64,000 bases of DNA from Megamerina dolium (lineage: Eukaryota > Arthropoda > Insecta > Diptera > Megamerinidae), in assembly GCA_963854835.1 (NCBI GenBank), contig OY978528.1:8774242-8838241 (forward strand). The letters run 5' to 3'. Made by a program: the position numbers and the translations under genes. Under the pieces are notes generated by a model, which saw only the letters and a list, made by a program, of their open reading frames with translations, was not told the origin of the DNA and did no database searches. Every line of letters starts with the position of its first letter. Positions within the stretch are counted from its first letter, which is position 1. Positions 20,870 through 33,177 of the stretch are shown one piece after another.

Positions 20870-22790
20870 AATTTCCAAAACGACAAAAATTTATTTTAGC
20901 ATATCATCGGCACCTGTCCCAAAAGCTTTAGCATTAAAAAGCTTTTAAAAAAGCTATATGCTAAAGCTCAAAAGAACAAATGTTGCAAGAGTCCTATCAT
21001 TTTGAATCGATCTTTTCTATAATTGGCACAAATTCTTTGCAGCCTACAATGCCAATTGTTATTATTGGTTTTTATTGTATTTTAATTAACAAAATAGAAA
21101 ACATTTTACAACATTTTGATGGACACATTTACATTTAACAGCTGTTTGTAATTTCATATTTAAATCATATCGTATCGTTTTACTCATAAAACTTTCTATG
21201 TGTAGCTCACAAAAAGTTTATATTCTCATAAATGACAATACGAGCGCACATACGTAACGCACATACGACAAAAGAAAATGGAGCATATACGAAGCACAAA
21301 CACCTATAACCAAAATATTCTGCCGCAAACATTTTCATACACAATTGCCGACAAACAAAATGTATATAAAATACATAAAATAAAAGTCAAAATATACTGA
21401 TATAATAATAACATCAAAAATATTCTTAAAAATATGTATGACCCACTTTTTTATATTGATCATTGCATTGTTGTTGCTGTTGTTGCTGCTGCTCCACTTT
21501 AAATGTACTCGTACATATTTTTAATCTATACAGATATGAATATGTGTCTGGATGTATATATGAAAATTATACATATTCTTGCGTTAACGAGTCTTTCGTT
21601 TACCACTTACCAAGCAGCAGCAGCAACAACAATAACAATAGCATTTATAACAACTACTCCAAGTATCATATCAGCTGCCAATCTATAAAAACCTACCTAC
21701 CGAAAAATGGCCAAAAGTGCCAACTCAATCGTCTCTCAATTTTTGATTCTGATTGCCCATAATTCTTACCATACATTGTGTTGAGCACATAATCGATACA
21801 AAGATTGCCTGCTGCCAAAATACACACACACACATGCTTATACGAGTATGTACACTTATGAATATACATAATAAATATGTAGGTGCATACACAGAATAAT
21901 ACAATACATTACTTACAATATTTTATTTATTATAATTTTCACTTAAACAATGAGGTTGAATTATTGGAGTGAAGTTGTGATGGCTGTCAATAGCGGCAGT
22001 TAAACGGCCGATCGCTTTTGGCGACAATATTTAGGTGAATGTCTGAATAGTGTAAAATATAATTTAAAAAGCGGATACGCATGCGTAATAGGTGTGTAGA
22101 CAAAACAGAAAAAAAAATTTTTTTAGAATGAAAAAATATATGAAACCGCTCAATAAATATTCTTGGATCAAAACAATTTCCAGTATCAGCTTGGGTTGGC
22201 TGTTTTATTACAATAGAATCAATTTTTTTTTAGTAAAAATGTATAGTCCACTCCTTAATTTAAGTTATGAACTAAATTAAATTAAATTATTTCTAACAAA
22301 AATGAAATGTTCCTTCAATCGAAATTTCCTCTGGCAGTTTCTATTCTGCCAAATTAGTGATTTCAATTGTCATTAAATTATTCACATTATTTTTGAAAAT
22401 TAATGTAATTAAAACGTAAAAAAGTGGAATTGATTCACTTTCACTCAACATTCAATTCACTTTCACTCAAAAATGAACTATAGTCCACGCATGATTATGT
22501 AAAAAGGGAATAATCGATGAAGTTGCATTTTAAAAATGTTTTAAAAAACTTATAGTGCTGAATTTATTATTTTAAAAAAATTGTAAGTCTCCTCACGAAT
22601 TGTGGAATATAATTTAATTCAAATCACTGCCTCGACTGAATGTTTTCCATCACTACAATTTCACATAATATTTTCGGTGGATTGGTAGGTCTCTATTTCA
22701 ATAAAATTTCGAACAATATTTTGCAAAAATTACTTAATTAATATTGCTCAACATACCATCTACAAACTACACTCTGTACAAAAAGAAAGT
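20870..22790. other. AT-rich stretch without gene
   Basis: No gene recognised. A small AAGCTTT/AAAGCTT fold-back lies near 20930-20970 and GTTGCTGCTGCT/CAGCAGCAGCAA triplets near 21468-21640. The palindrome TACGCATGCGTA is at about 22077-22088. Confidence 0.5.
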
Positions 22791-22794
22791 CCTT

Positions 22795-23245
22795 ACTTAC
22801 TTACTTACTTATGTGGCCATAACGACCGAGTATCGATTTAGGCCGAAAATAACATGCTTCGCCAGCCTGTTCTCTGTTCTTTGCTAGCTGGCGTCATTTA
22901 GAAATTCCAAGCGCCGTCAGGTTCTCTAGTACTTTGTTTTTCCACCGGAGGTTAGGTCTTCCTCTTCTGCTTCTTCCTCCAGCGGGTTCCGAATATAACA
23001 CCTTCTTAGCTGGAACGTGTTCTTCCATTCGCTCGACATGACCTAGCCAGCGCAGCCGCTGGATTTTGATGCGCTTTACTATATCAATATCAGCATACAG
23101 CTCATACAGCTCATGGTTGTACCTTATTCGGTACTCGCCACCAACGCAAATAGGTCCAAAGATCTTGCGTAGGACTTTTCTCTCGAAAACTCCAAGCATT
23201 CGCTCATCTGATGTGGAAATTGTCCAAACTTCAGCGCCATATGTT
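22795..23245 (-). mobile_element. LINE 3' end (endonuclease-RT family) with AAGT-repeat tail
   Basis: Minus-strand 3' fragment. The tail (AAGTAAGTAAGT) is at 22795-22812 and a UTR with TTATGGCCACATAAG follows. The coding part has a 101-codon open frame (22894-23199): VLRKIFGPICVGGEYRIRYN, ELYADIDIVKRIKIQRLRWL, GHVERMEEHVPAKKVLYSEP, RRGRPNLRWKNKVLENLTAL. It is the better-preserved representative of the family seen at 14.4, 17.5 and 33.3 kb. Confidence 0.85.
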
Positions 23246-23860
23246 AGTTAGTCCAACGGCGTCAAATTGTAACCTCGCGCAAGCTAAGCAAAGTCTTGAA
23301 AAGAGCTCTTAGGGCGCAAAATATCAATTATTGGACCGCTGATATAGTATGTTGCACCTTTCTACTGCAACAAGAGCATGCCATAATCGAATTTGAATTT
23401 ATTTTTGAGATAAAATGTGTTAATAATAAGTCCCTTCGAAACCACACACCAAACAGTGTCACATGCTCAGGTTACATTGAATTTTCTCATACCACGCTTG
23501 GGTCTTTGATCGCCAAATACTACTTAACCCAACAATCTTGGTGGAAAAGGGTCAAAGTGAACAAAACCAAAATGTAAAATTCTCCTCAGCCTAGCGTAGA
23601 AGTTGGCGCTTTAACTTCTCGTTTAAGCACAGATTGGACTTTCCAACAATTAGACTAAATCGGTCGTAATCAAATTGGTCACCGAGCACATCACTTCAAG
23701 CACTGAAGGTCAAAATGCTCAACGCATGTCAAACACGATATTTTTGCAACATATTTTTCTATATTTTATGTGAACAAATATCGCATGTGAACAAATCCAT
23801 AGCAATGCCTATTTATAATATTATTTTGTATTTACTATTAAATTAATGTTTTACACTCTT
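23246..23860. other. Mixed-composition DNA with a 93-codon open frame of unknown nature
   Basis: The frame at 23296-23577 starts with a non-ATG codon and reads for example SLRNHTPNSVTCSGYIEFSH. I recognise no family. Composition is nearer 40% GC than the flanks, so it could be old transposon or exon-derived sequence. I do not call it a gene. Confidence 0.3.
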
Positions 23861-23871
23861 CTATTTTGCAG

Positions 23872-23925
23872 GTATGTACGAACACAAAATTTATGGCACA
23901 AATATAAAATATAATAACATCTTAG
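23872..23925 (+). other. Candidate 54-nt microexon or recursive splice site
   Basis: The acceptor TACACTCTTCTATTTTGCAG (23852-23871) has a good pyrimidine tract and is followed at once by GTATGT, so the junction is CAG/GTATGT. Fifty-four bases later TTAG/GTAAGTTG gives a strong donor. One frame is open throughout (MYEHKIYGTNIKYNNIL); the other two contain stops, and the length is 18 codons. Two readings fit: a phase-neutral microexon, or a zero-length recursive splicing point of the kind found in long fly introns. RNA data are absent. Confidence 0.4.
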
Positions 23926-23974
23926 GTAAGTTGAAATATCATTGGGAAAAGACAAATGAGAAAAGTGTTTAATC

Positions 23975-24319
23975 TAGGGCTGTACGATTAACTATTAAAT
24001 CAAGTAATCTGATTAGTAAAAATTCTGATTATTGCGTTTTTCAATTAATCAACATTTTGATTAAATAAGATATCCGATAATAATCATAATTGATTAAATG
24101 ATTATGATTATGTGTAAAATTAAATTTAGACAAATTGAATAATTGATTAAGTAGAATTTTTGATTAATCAGATTATTTGATTAAACGATTAACGCCACTG
24201 TGCTAGTTTAATCAAATTAATCATATTGACAATGAATCAATTGGCTAATTGAATAATTGACTAAGTAGAATTTTTAATTAATCAGATTATTTGATTAAAC
24301 GATTAACGCCACTGTCCTA
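23975..24319. mobile_element. hAT-like MITE with 8-bp target duplication
   Basis: The left end TAGGGCTGTACGATTAA and the right end, read inward as TAGGACAGTGGCGTTAA, are imperfect inverted termini. The flanks are identical 8-mers GTTTAATC at 23967-23974 and 24320-24327. Length is 345 bp with no coding capacity. The interior is rich in ATTAATC/GATTAAT words. An 8-bp duplication and TAGGG-like termini fit non-autonomous hAT elements. Confidence 0.75.
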
Positions 24320-24361
24320 GTTTAATCAAATTAATCAAATTGACAATGAAAATTTGTCAAG
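24134..24361. repeat. 114-bp tandem duplication across the MITE right boundary
   Basis: The unit 24134-24247 is repeated at 24248-24361 with few differences. It includes the MITE right terminus, the target duplication and about 35 bases of flank, so the duplication came after the insertion. A second GTTTAATC is therefore present at 24206-24213. Confidence 0.9.
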
Positions 24362-24366
24362 AATAA

Positions 24367-24420
24367 GTTTTGAAAAAGTAATATCATAAGAAGTCAGACT
24401 TTCGGAATCAGCTACAATGA
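24367..24420 (+). mobile_element. Decayed SINE body fragment
   Basis: TTTTGAAAAAGTAATATCAT and CTTTCGGAATCAGCTA align with the SINE body (AAAAAGTGATGTCACAAG, CATTCGGAACCGGCTA). No head or tail remains. Confidence 0.55.
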
Positions 24421-24424
24421 TAAA

Positions 24425-26005
24425 TTGATAACTTGCAGTCCAGCTGTTCAAATACATTTTGATTTCTTACTAAAAAAAAATTTTTTTAGACCATTCTAAA
24501 TGTAAATATATTACAATTTAAAAGCCAGTGGTGGGTATATCTATTTGACATAACTGTATACTGTACATTACAGTATACATAGGTACTCATTGTCAACTGT
24601 CAAAGTCATCATTTAAACACCCACAGAAAATGCATTTTTTACTATTTTTATATGGAATTGTTTTGTTAAAAGTTCTCATTTCTTTTTTATTTCGTCAAAT
24701 ATTTTTCCAATTTAAGGTACGACAATATCATTTTATATTTTTTTAATTTATGCAACACAACAACAAAAATAACAAACCATAAAAATGAACACATTTTTGA
24801 ACTGACTCACATTTTTTTTTTCAATTTTTTTTTTTACAATAAAATTTTTACGTGCACCATTTTTGTTTCAATGCAAAATGCTCATTTTTGTCTTTATGAC
24901 AGTTGTGCTATATTGTACATACGATACATTCATCCATATGTAAATACCATCGACAATTGTACTACCAAACATGATGGCTGCTGCTGTTTGCTATTACTGT
25001 TGCCAGTGCGAATACAGTCAAATCATAGTGCTGGCTGTGTGACACCAGAAGTCATAATAGAGTTGACAGTTTAAATGTATTTTTACTGTTGCTGCTGCTG
25101 TTGTTGTTGTTGTTGTTTTGACTGCTACTTTTTACTATGCTATATAATATTTCATATACTTTTATGTATATATACAATTCATATGTATTTATGTAAATTA
25201 TATTTATTCCATATTTTCATACAAACATACTCGTACATATCTATTTTTGGTTTTATATTTTTTTTTAATTTATTGTCACAAACATATATGACACGAAAAG
25301 GAGCAGCAAAAAAAAAAAAAAATGACAAAGAAAAAAAAACAATTTTTTTTTTAATAAAATAAAATATAAAATATTCATATCCGCGTCTTTGATGCTCCTC
25401 TTGTTGCTGCTACTTGTTGCTATTGTTGCTGCGTTGCATTATAAGAGCATCATGCATGAAAATGTAGGCTCTTATTTGCTTATACAGTCATTGATTATTG
25501 CATATGTATGCATATTTTCGTGCACAATAAAAGAAATGATAGAAAAATCTTTAAAAAAAAAAAGAAATAAAATAAATTTTCTTTTTTCCTTTGTTTTGAA
25601 TGTCACTTCTATTTACGACTGCGTGCAAGTAATGCAATTCAATAACTAAGAAAGTCTTTACTTTGCAATCATAATAAATTCCAATTGCAATGGAACCTAA
25701 AAAATTCAAAAAATCTTATGTAAAAATATTAAAATATGTATATTACAAGCGTTCTGTATTAGCAACATTAATTTCGAAGAATTTCTTATAATGAATATAA
25801 TTAGAATAGGAATGTATGCATGGATGCAATGCTGGATGTTTCGCAACATTGCCAACATGTTGCTATATGTCTATACACATGTACGCTGATATTTAATGAT
25901 CGTTATTATTGCAAATTGATTAATTCAATGTATTTAACTGAAAATTTGTTTAATTTTATTGTTTCTTTTTCAAGATTTAAATGCCCAAATACTTCAAAAT
26001 TATTT
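24425..26005. other. AT-rich low-complexity stretch
   Basis: No gene seen. There is a 10-bp perfect-stem hairpin at 24555-24579 (TGTATACTGT, loop ACATT), GCT/GTT triplets near 25088-25116, and A-runs near 25307-25350. Open frames here are poly-Cys/Leu or poly-Lys artefacts. Confidence 0.6.
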
Positions 26006-26008
26006 AAA

Positions 26009-26043
26009 AAAGGGTTCTTCCATTCGGAATGGGCTAATATAAG
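26009..26043 (+). mobile_element. SINE body fragment
   Basis: GTTCTTCCATTCGGAATGGG then CTAATATAAGTAG matches the SINE segment GTTCTGCCATTCGGAACCGG then CTAAAATAAGTAG. Confidence 0.6.
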
Positions 26044-26049
26044 TAGATA

Positions 26050-27990
26050 TAAGTAGATCTCATATAGTAGATAAGTAGATGTGGTTTCTCGTCAATGAAA
26101 TCTTGAAATATCGTTTTTAATATACACTCTGTCTGAAGAAAACAATATGAAATGTTGAAACATTTCAAAAATATTGGATTGGATATCTAAAAATCGGGGA
26201 AAAGTTACATTTTTTTTTTTATATTTCGTCCAAAACGCGTTTGGATTAGTTTTTATCATAGTGATATGCTCTGAAAGAAAATGTGCGGTCTTTCGAAATT
26301 AATTTCCAGATATCATATGAGGATGATGAAAAGTAGAAAACTATGCTATCCCGAAAATCGATACATTGGAAATTTTTTGCCATTCGACTTTTTTTTAAGG
26401 TACAGTATTGGCCTATATTGGTCTTTTTTGAAATCCCGATGATTAGTTTAATTTTATTTCACTTTCTTCTCATCGCTAGTATTGATAAAATTCTACAAAT
26501 TGTGTTCCTACCTAAAAACTTTATGAAAAAATATTCTTATGTTTTTAGTTTATCTAAATCCTATTACATTTTTGGTGATAACCCTCACAATTTCTCTAAG
26601 AATATATTCAGGCAACATTTACTTATTAACAATGTATACTTAAATATTTAAAACTGAGAACAAAAATAATTTTTAATCTACTCGAAAATCATTTTTATGA
26701 TGAGTGTACATAAAATCAATTAGAGTTTTGCTGATAACATCTACTAATTTCACATTTTCCCTAAGAACATATGCCCAGCAACATTTATTTAGTTTCGATG
26801 TGTTGCTAAACATTTTCCGCTATTCTCATAAATTCTCTTCTGTGTTGCTAGTGTTTCTGAAGTGTATTCATTGTTGCACTCAATGAATGATGCTCTCATC
26901 TCAACACGTACTATAACTACTCTTTGCAACATTGTCGCTGTTATCGTCGCATGCTATGCTGCAACTATCAACGAGCACTTCTTGTTCTTGCATGTAACTT
27001 GAAAATTCATTCTGCAAGTGCATTTTAACGCGATCACTTGTGGTGTGGTATGATGTGTGTGTGTGGTGTGATGATGATATGTAGTTGTTTCATATTGCTA
27101 TATAAATACATTCTCATCGGTTGATGCAGCATTCATACGTGTATATTATATTGAATTGATCTGTGTATATATTATACTTATTGCGGTTGGTTTTCTGTTG
27201 AGTTGTTGCCACTGTTGGCAACAGTTGTGTTTTTTTGCTTGTATTGCTTTATGTGTTGCATTGCAATTCATATTAAATTGAAACTTGATAAAAAAAAAAT
27301 TACAAAAAAAAAAAAAAAACAAAGAGTGCGGCAAAGAAAGAAGACATAGCAGCAAAAAGCATCTATGGAATGTCTATAGCGTGTTGCATTGCTAATATTA
27401 ATTTGTTGACTTATAGCCGGTTTTCTACTATTTTTTGTTGTTCGCTTTTTCTATGTGTGCTGCATTGATGCAGTTTTCATATTAAATTGATACGCACATT
27501 AATAGAAAAACAAGCTAAAGTAGAAGAATTTGCAAAGTGATAAAATACCACTATTTAGATACAACTATAACTTGAAATAACAGTGATAAGCAATATAAAA
27601 CAATTTGTATGGTGAGAGTAAAATATTTATACTTTAACATAGTGATGTCAAAAATTTATGTTATTGAATTCATAAAAGACTTCCATATTAATAAAATACA
27701 AAACACAAAATATATTTTCATTCTCAAGCCATACGTAAGTAATTATTTTGTGTAAATTAAAATGTTTTTTTAACTTAATTAATTAAAAATTAAAAATTAA
27801 TATTTTTAAAATATACATTTATCACAGGAGATACTAAAAGACTAAAAAATATTTAGAAATTTCTCAAAGAAAGTCCATCACCACAAAATTGTTGCTGAAG
27901 CCATGTCTTTTTATGATCTTCAAGCATTTCGAGTAACCAGTACAGCCTCCGTAGAAGCAAATATACAACTTAAAGTGTCGTTAGCCAAAG
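26050..27990. other. No gene seen
   Basis: AT-rich DNA with scattered GCAACAT/ATGTTGC words (26770, 26930, 27382) and a GTGTGTGTGG patch near 27055. Forward open frames at 26343 and 26704 show no recognisable features. Confidence 0.5.
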
Positions 27991-27999
27991 GGTTGGTCA

Positions 28000-28265
28000 A
28001 AATTTAATAAAAATTCTTCTCTTTTTATGCCGATATACTTCTCCCAATGATTCCAGCATTTCTTTAACTCCTCTTCAAAACACACTAACCTTGGCGATAT
28101 TCTCTTTATTTGAGTTGAAATTTTTTCCTCCGATACCGATATTTCCATATTGTGTAACCGGAAAATTCACAGAGAACCAAATCAGGCAAGTACGATTATT
28201 GCAATTTATAGCCTAATTTATGCCCTAGAGCAACATGGTGGTGAGTCTGAGATTTTCTCATATCA
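28000..28265 (-). pseudogene. Mariner-like transposase C-terminus remnant
   Basis: The minus strand reads YLPDLVLCEF (compare the family box YSPDLAPCDF with the third catalytic Asp). About 40 codons later comes a degenerate FEEELKKCWNHWEKYIGIKR, resembling the family ending with the pattern F..CF..W..RW.KCI. Frames shift between the pieces. No terminal repeats were found. Confidence 0.45.
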
Positions 28266-28269
28266 AAAT

Positions 28270-31200
28270 AGGGCTCTGTCTCCTGCAATTTATAATTAAA
28301 ACGGTACAGAAATACACTATAGTACATCCCCTTGATTCTTTTTTCTTCTCAAGAAAAATCGATGAGGATTATTTCCATCAAATTTCAAAAAAATCATAGC
28401 GATGACTTTTTCGGTCATTATTATGACCTTTTACTCAATGCAAAAATCCCTGTGGATTCCGCTTGAAAAGGTCCAAATTCTAATTAGTAGATGTTATCAT
28501 TATTTCTTTATTCCCTTTTAAATTGTATATGTTCACACTTGTTTTTTACAATTTCTCCTACTAAATTGTATGAGAGATATTTGACTTTTTTTCAATGATA
28601 TACATGAAAATTAGATATAGAAAAAAAAAAGAGATAAGAAATAAGTATATTAGGGGCTTATGCTGGGGACCACAAATTAATAGAGGTTGGTAATACATTT
28701 TATCGCTCTAAGGGCGATTTCTGTTTAATGATGGGATTTTTTCTGTTGTTTTTAGGTCAACTCTGTAAGGGATACTCCCAAAAAGTAATGATTGGCAGTA
28801 AGTCGATCGTTTAAGTAATCGATTAAAGCTGTAAACTAAATACTAGTTTCTAACAAAAGAATATCATTCATAACATATAATAATGATCCAACTTCTGAAT
28901 AGAAAGTCATTAATATTTTAATATGAAAAAATACAAAACACTTCCTATTTTCCGGTCTTTTAAATTTTTAACGCTATTACTTCTTTTATTATCATCTTTC
29001 CTGCTTCCCAATTTAATTATAATAACACTATCAATACAATTAATTGACTGTAGGTCATAAAAGTATGATTAAGCGCATGCGTCATGATACTTTAATAAGC
29101 TGTTCTATTGTAACCTGTTGCAAGGCGGACACATTAGTAAATAAATACCTAACCTAACTTTGATAAAGATATAGGAACATGAAAAACTAATGAAATCATT
29201 AAATAAATATATAGTCATAATGAAGCAAATAGCTAATATGTGTTAAAATAATATCTATTGGGTAGAAAAAAGAGAAAAGAATAAGGGAACACGATCAACA
29301 ACCAAAAAAAAAATAAAATAAATATAGGGAAAAATACAAAAAAGCAACCGGACGGAAAATGAATATAAAGGAATAATTTTTTTTATCTACACACGATAAG
29401 AGAAAATTAGTAGAAACTATAAGAACTTATCTCTTATTATTTCAACAGTATAGGAATCGTGATCATTGATGATCACCATTGATCGTGTTGAACCTTTCTT
29501 TCTTTCATTCTTTCTATAAATTTTTTTTTTTTTATTTTGTGATAAAACAAAAAAAATCATAAACGATTGTAGATACCAAAGGTATATGAAAGGTGCAGCC
29601 ATAAAACAATTTGACGATGTTCCTGTTTATTTGTTTAGTCTCTCAGCGCGATTGTATAATTGACCTGATTGCTTAACCTGATGCACATTGACTGCCGGCC
29701 TGTTTATTCTCAGCTTGTTGTTTGCCTAGCTGTCTGGCTTGCGTCAGTCAGCCTGTTGTAATATTTATATAGCGTCTCTGTCGAATGTTAAACATCACAC
29801 AGTGTATGCTGAAATATTTGATTGAGATCGTAAATAAATATGTAGAACATTGTGGAAATGTAGTGAATAAAGAAAGTTGAACTGAAATGATAGAAAGATC
29901 GAAATAAAGACAGCATTGACATTCTTTAAGAAATTATATGCTCTTGTTGACATAATCACATTGTTAACATCATCACATCATCATTATCGAGAGATTTTAA
30001 ATTATTTTTGGTCATATAAATTTGGTGAAAAAATATTGATACTTTTCAGTTAAATTACAATCGATTTATTTGTTTGTACTTTAATTGATTTTTCAATAGT
30101 CAGATTAGCACAAATGCAAGTAATCGATATAGATCACTGAATCTAAATATTTAGTCTGATTTCGTCGTCAACCTCCAGTATCTTTTCAATCCTAAAAAAA
30201 AACCTATAAAAATGACCGAAAAATAACCTAAAATTCTTCGCAACTGTTTATATGTCAATTTTTATGAATTTTGACCGATTTGACATCAATTTGTTGCTAT
30301 GATAAATTTTTCATGGACCTTTGACGATATTTGACATTGAATTTTCTATTCGTAGGCAAGTAACACTACAGAAAAATGGGTTCAATACATTTTCTCCAAC
30401 GAAAAATATATACTTGATGGTATTGCCGATGAAATATGATAACCTTTTAATTTCAATGTACATGTACATTTGTCTAATAAAGCAACAACATATGCGTTCT
30501 TATTCATATTCTCTACCTGAAATCATGCCTCATATGTGTATTGATATATTGAAGGTTCATATGTATAAACAATATTTGTCTTTAGATTTTTCCTTTTGCA
30601 ACTAAATGAAAAAAAATGCTTGATCATTTTTTTCTTCAATTTTATTTCTACATTATACATATGACAAAGAAATATGTCAATATTATATAATAATTATTGT
30701 ATTCTTGTAGGCTTGATTATTGACATTACACATTCTTGTCTCTGTCTCTTATTTAACTTTGACTTAGTTTTCTTTGTCACAAATGTGCACCTTCCCGGTA
30801 TATGGATGTACATAAGAGTTCATTTGCATAAAGTGTGAGAAATATAAACAATCATGTTTCTAGAAATATTCTAAGTACAGCAAACCTGATCTGACTGAAT
30901 CAAGATCGATACTTATGAGCTCTGAAAGTAAAGCATCAGAACAGATCTTGGGTTTGGATCTTACACGTTCTTCGCCAGACTTCATGACGGTTTCATATCA
31001 AAGCATGGGAGTTCACTTAGAGATAGCATTTTAGTTAATAGTGACAATTTTACAATTTATATTTAAGACTTTCCCAAACTCCGAACTCAATTACAATGTT
31101 AATTCAATTCCAATTCCTCAATTCAATTCCTCAATTCCTAACTCAATTACAATGAATACAAATTTCACTCGAAATGTCATTACCTAATGCTGCAAACATT

Positions 31201-31435
31201 TTTGAAATCACCATATAACGAACTACCTTAAAAGATAGTGTCATTATTTTCAACAGAAATATACATAATTGTCAGCGAACAATGTGAACCGTAGCACCAT
31301 GCTTAAAGTGTCTCCGAGTTTAACCCTAGCTCGATCACCTCTAAATCATTTTTTTCGGAAACACGAATATTTTAACTAATTTCACTAATGTCCGGTAAAT
31401 TGACAATTGTTTTGTCAATTAAAAATATTTTACCA
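28270..31435. other. AT-rich stretch without gene
   Basis: Long unique AT-rich region. No coding signal, array or transposon was recognised. A purine-rich A-stretch lies near 29260-29350, and a CAATTC-type minisatellite (ATTCAATTCC variants) at about 31085-31150. Confidence 0.5.
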
Positions 31436-31449
31436 TTAAAGGACTTGTG

Positions 31450-31814
31450 TGTGGGTGCCGTAGCTCAGTGGTCAGTGTGTTGGCCTTCTGATCTGTAGGT
31501 TGTGGGTTCAATTCCTGGCTGAAGCATAAATATAATATCGAAAAGATTTTTCATTCGAACGGTACCCACCTGTCAGCAAGCAATTGGCAATTCTTCCGGC
31601 AGTAACACGTTGCCATGGAAAAGCTTATAAAAGTACTCTGTGACAAAGCTCCGAAAAAGTGATGTCACAAGAGTTTTGTCATTCGCAAGTGGCTAAAATA
31701 AGTAGGTTCCTTCTAATGCTGTCCAAAATTTAACACGCACAACAGTACTGGAAGATAAGCTCTGCAAAAGAGCCCTTCGAGTTTTAGCAGCGCCATATAT
31801 TTAATTCATTTTTT
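31450..31814 (+). mobile_element. Full-length tRNA-headed SINE with 12-bp target duplication
   Basis: The head GGGTGCCGTAGCTCAGTGGT and B-box-like GGGTTCAATTCC are followed by the full body and the end region (GCACAACAGTACTGGAAGAT, GAGCCCTTCGAGTTTTAGC). Flanking near-identical 12-mers are AAAGGACTTGTG at 31438-31449 and AAAAGACTTGTG at 31815-31826. This is the best full-length reference copy in the window. Confidence 0.93.
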
Positions 31815-31829
31815 AAAAGACTTGTGAAA

Positions 31830-32495
31830 GAACTTGTTTCAAATAAGAAATTCTCTTACTCTGTCATTTTCTTGAAAGATCTGCTTCAGTCAATGATGAT
31901 TTTGGAGAGTCCAGCGTGAAGCACTTTAAAAACAGATTGGTTCTCAATCAAGTTGCAAGCTGCAAATGTCTCTTTAAGGTACTGCTTGATTAGATATTAT
32001 AATAGATACTTTTAAGCGTCGCTGTTTGATTTTTCGAATATTCCGAATCATATATTTATTTAGTGTCTCAAACGACACAGATTGCTTCCAAAGTAATGTG
32101 TCTAATTTCACTTACGCTGTTATGTTTCCCGAATTATTATATTTTTTACAAAGTCTAAGGCTTTCAATATGTTAAATGGAAGCTGTAATAGCAAAAGCTC
32201 TTTTAGGTTATTGTTTCCGCATTTCAAAAATAATAAATACCAAAAAGGTGCCGAGGTGCAAAAACCGAGAACCGAGAGCTAAATACAGAAATATTTTTTA
32301 CACTGGATTTGTATTTCTAATATCCAATATAACTAATAATAATAATCATTTTTACAATTGTGGGAAAATTTATCTATGAAAGGAATTCTTAAACCGAAAA
32401 AATTTAAATTTGCTGGAAGCTATTTCATTCTGCGAAAAATGCAGCGGAATCTGCACTGAGCAGTTAGAAATTACCTTGAATTACGCTGAAACTCA
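31830..32495. other. No gene seen
   Basis: Moderately AT-rich unique DNA. A forward open frame at 32176-32379 has no recognisable domain. Confidence 0.5.
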
Positions 32496-32529
32496 ATATC
32501 TTCTTGATAGTAGGTTGACGATCACCATA

Positions 32530-32860
32530 TATAGAGGTGAGGTTTTCTTTATTGGACGCGAGGAATAGAGTTCATCCATATTCCTACGCTGGAACATAAG
32601 GCAACTACTTCCATACGGGTCTATTTTGTGCCAATCTCTTTACTTCATTCCAGCTAAGGCATATGCCACGGGTTTCCAACTCTAATAGTCGTCTCTAGGT
32701 GTTCACTGGTCTCATCCTCGTCTACGACTTCCTTGGGGGTTCCAGTCAATCGCAGTCCTTGTTAGGTCGCCCGTCTCCCTTTCTTTTTCGGATCTCCAAT
32801 TGAACTGGTTTTTGCTGAGTTCTGGCCCATAAGACAGCGTTTGATATTTGGTATTTGGCT
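32530..32860 (-). pseudogene. RTE-like LINE ORF2 C-terminus
   Basis: The minus strand reads RTQQKPVQLEIRKRKGRR, DWNPQGSRRRG, a slightly frame-shifted NTWRR-like segment, and SWNEVKRLAQNRPVWK. This is the signature tail of RTE-type endonuclease-reverse transcriptases (pattern WNPQGKRxRGRPxNTWRR, then G.SW...K.LAQ.R..W). It differs from the other LINE family of the window. It is decayed, with frameshifts and stops and no recognisable RT domain. Confidence 0.75.
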
Positions 32861-32864
32861 AGTA

Positions 32865-33175
32865 TATTTTTAGAATTTTTCGAAGGCAACGGTTTACGAA
32901 AACTTATAGTGAGATTATATCAGCTGCTGCGACATTCCACATTTCGCATTAATATAATAAATATGGTTTAAGGCTTTCAATATGTTGAAAGAATATTTTC
33001 AATTTTGTGCGCTGTGATATGTTCGATGCGTTCCAAATTGTTTGCAGTGAGCCGAATGCCGCCGTTGTCTTTTTTATTCCAGTTCAATGCAGTCAATTGC
33101 AAATTTGTAAGTGTTTGGTGTATTTATACGCATAGTTTTGGTTTTCGGTATATTAAACGCCAGTACGGCTTTCAC
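32865..33175. other. Short unique stretch, nothing recognised
   Basis: About 40% GC in places. A forward open frame (33005-33277) runs into the LINE below and has no family resemblance. Confidence 0.4.
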
Positions 33176-33177
33176 GG

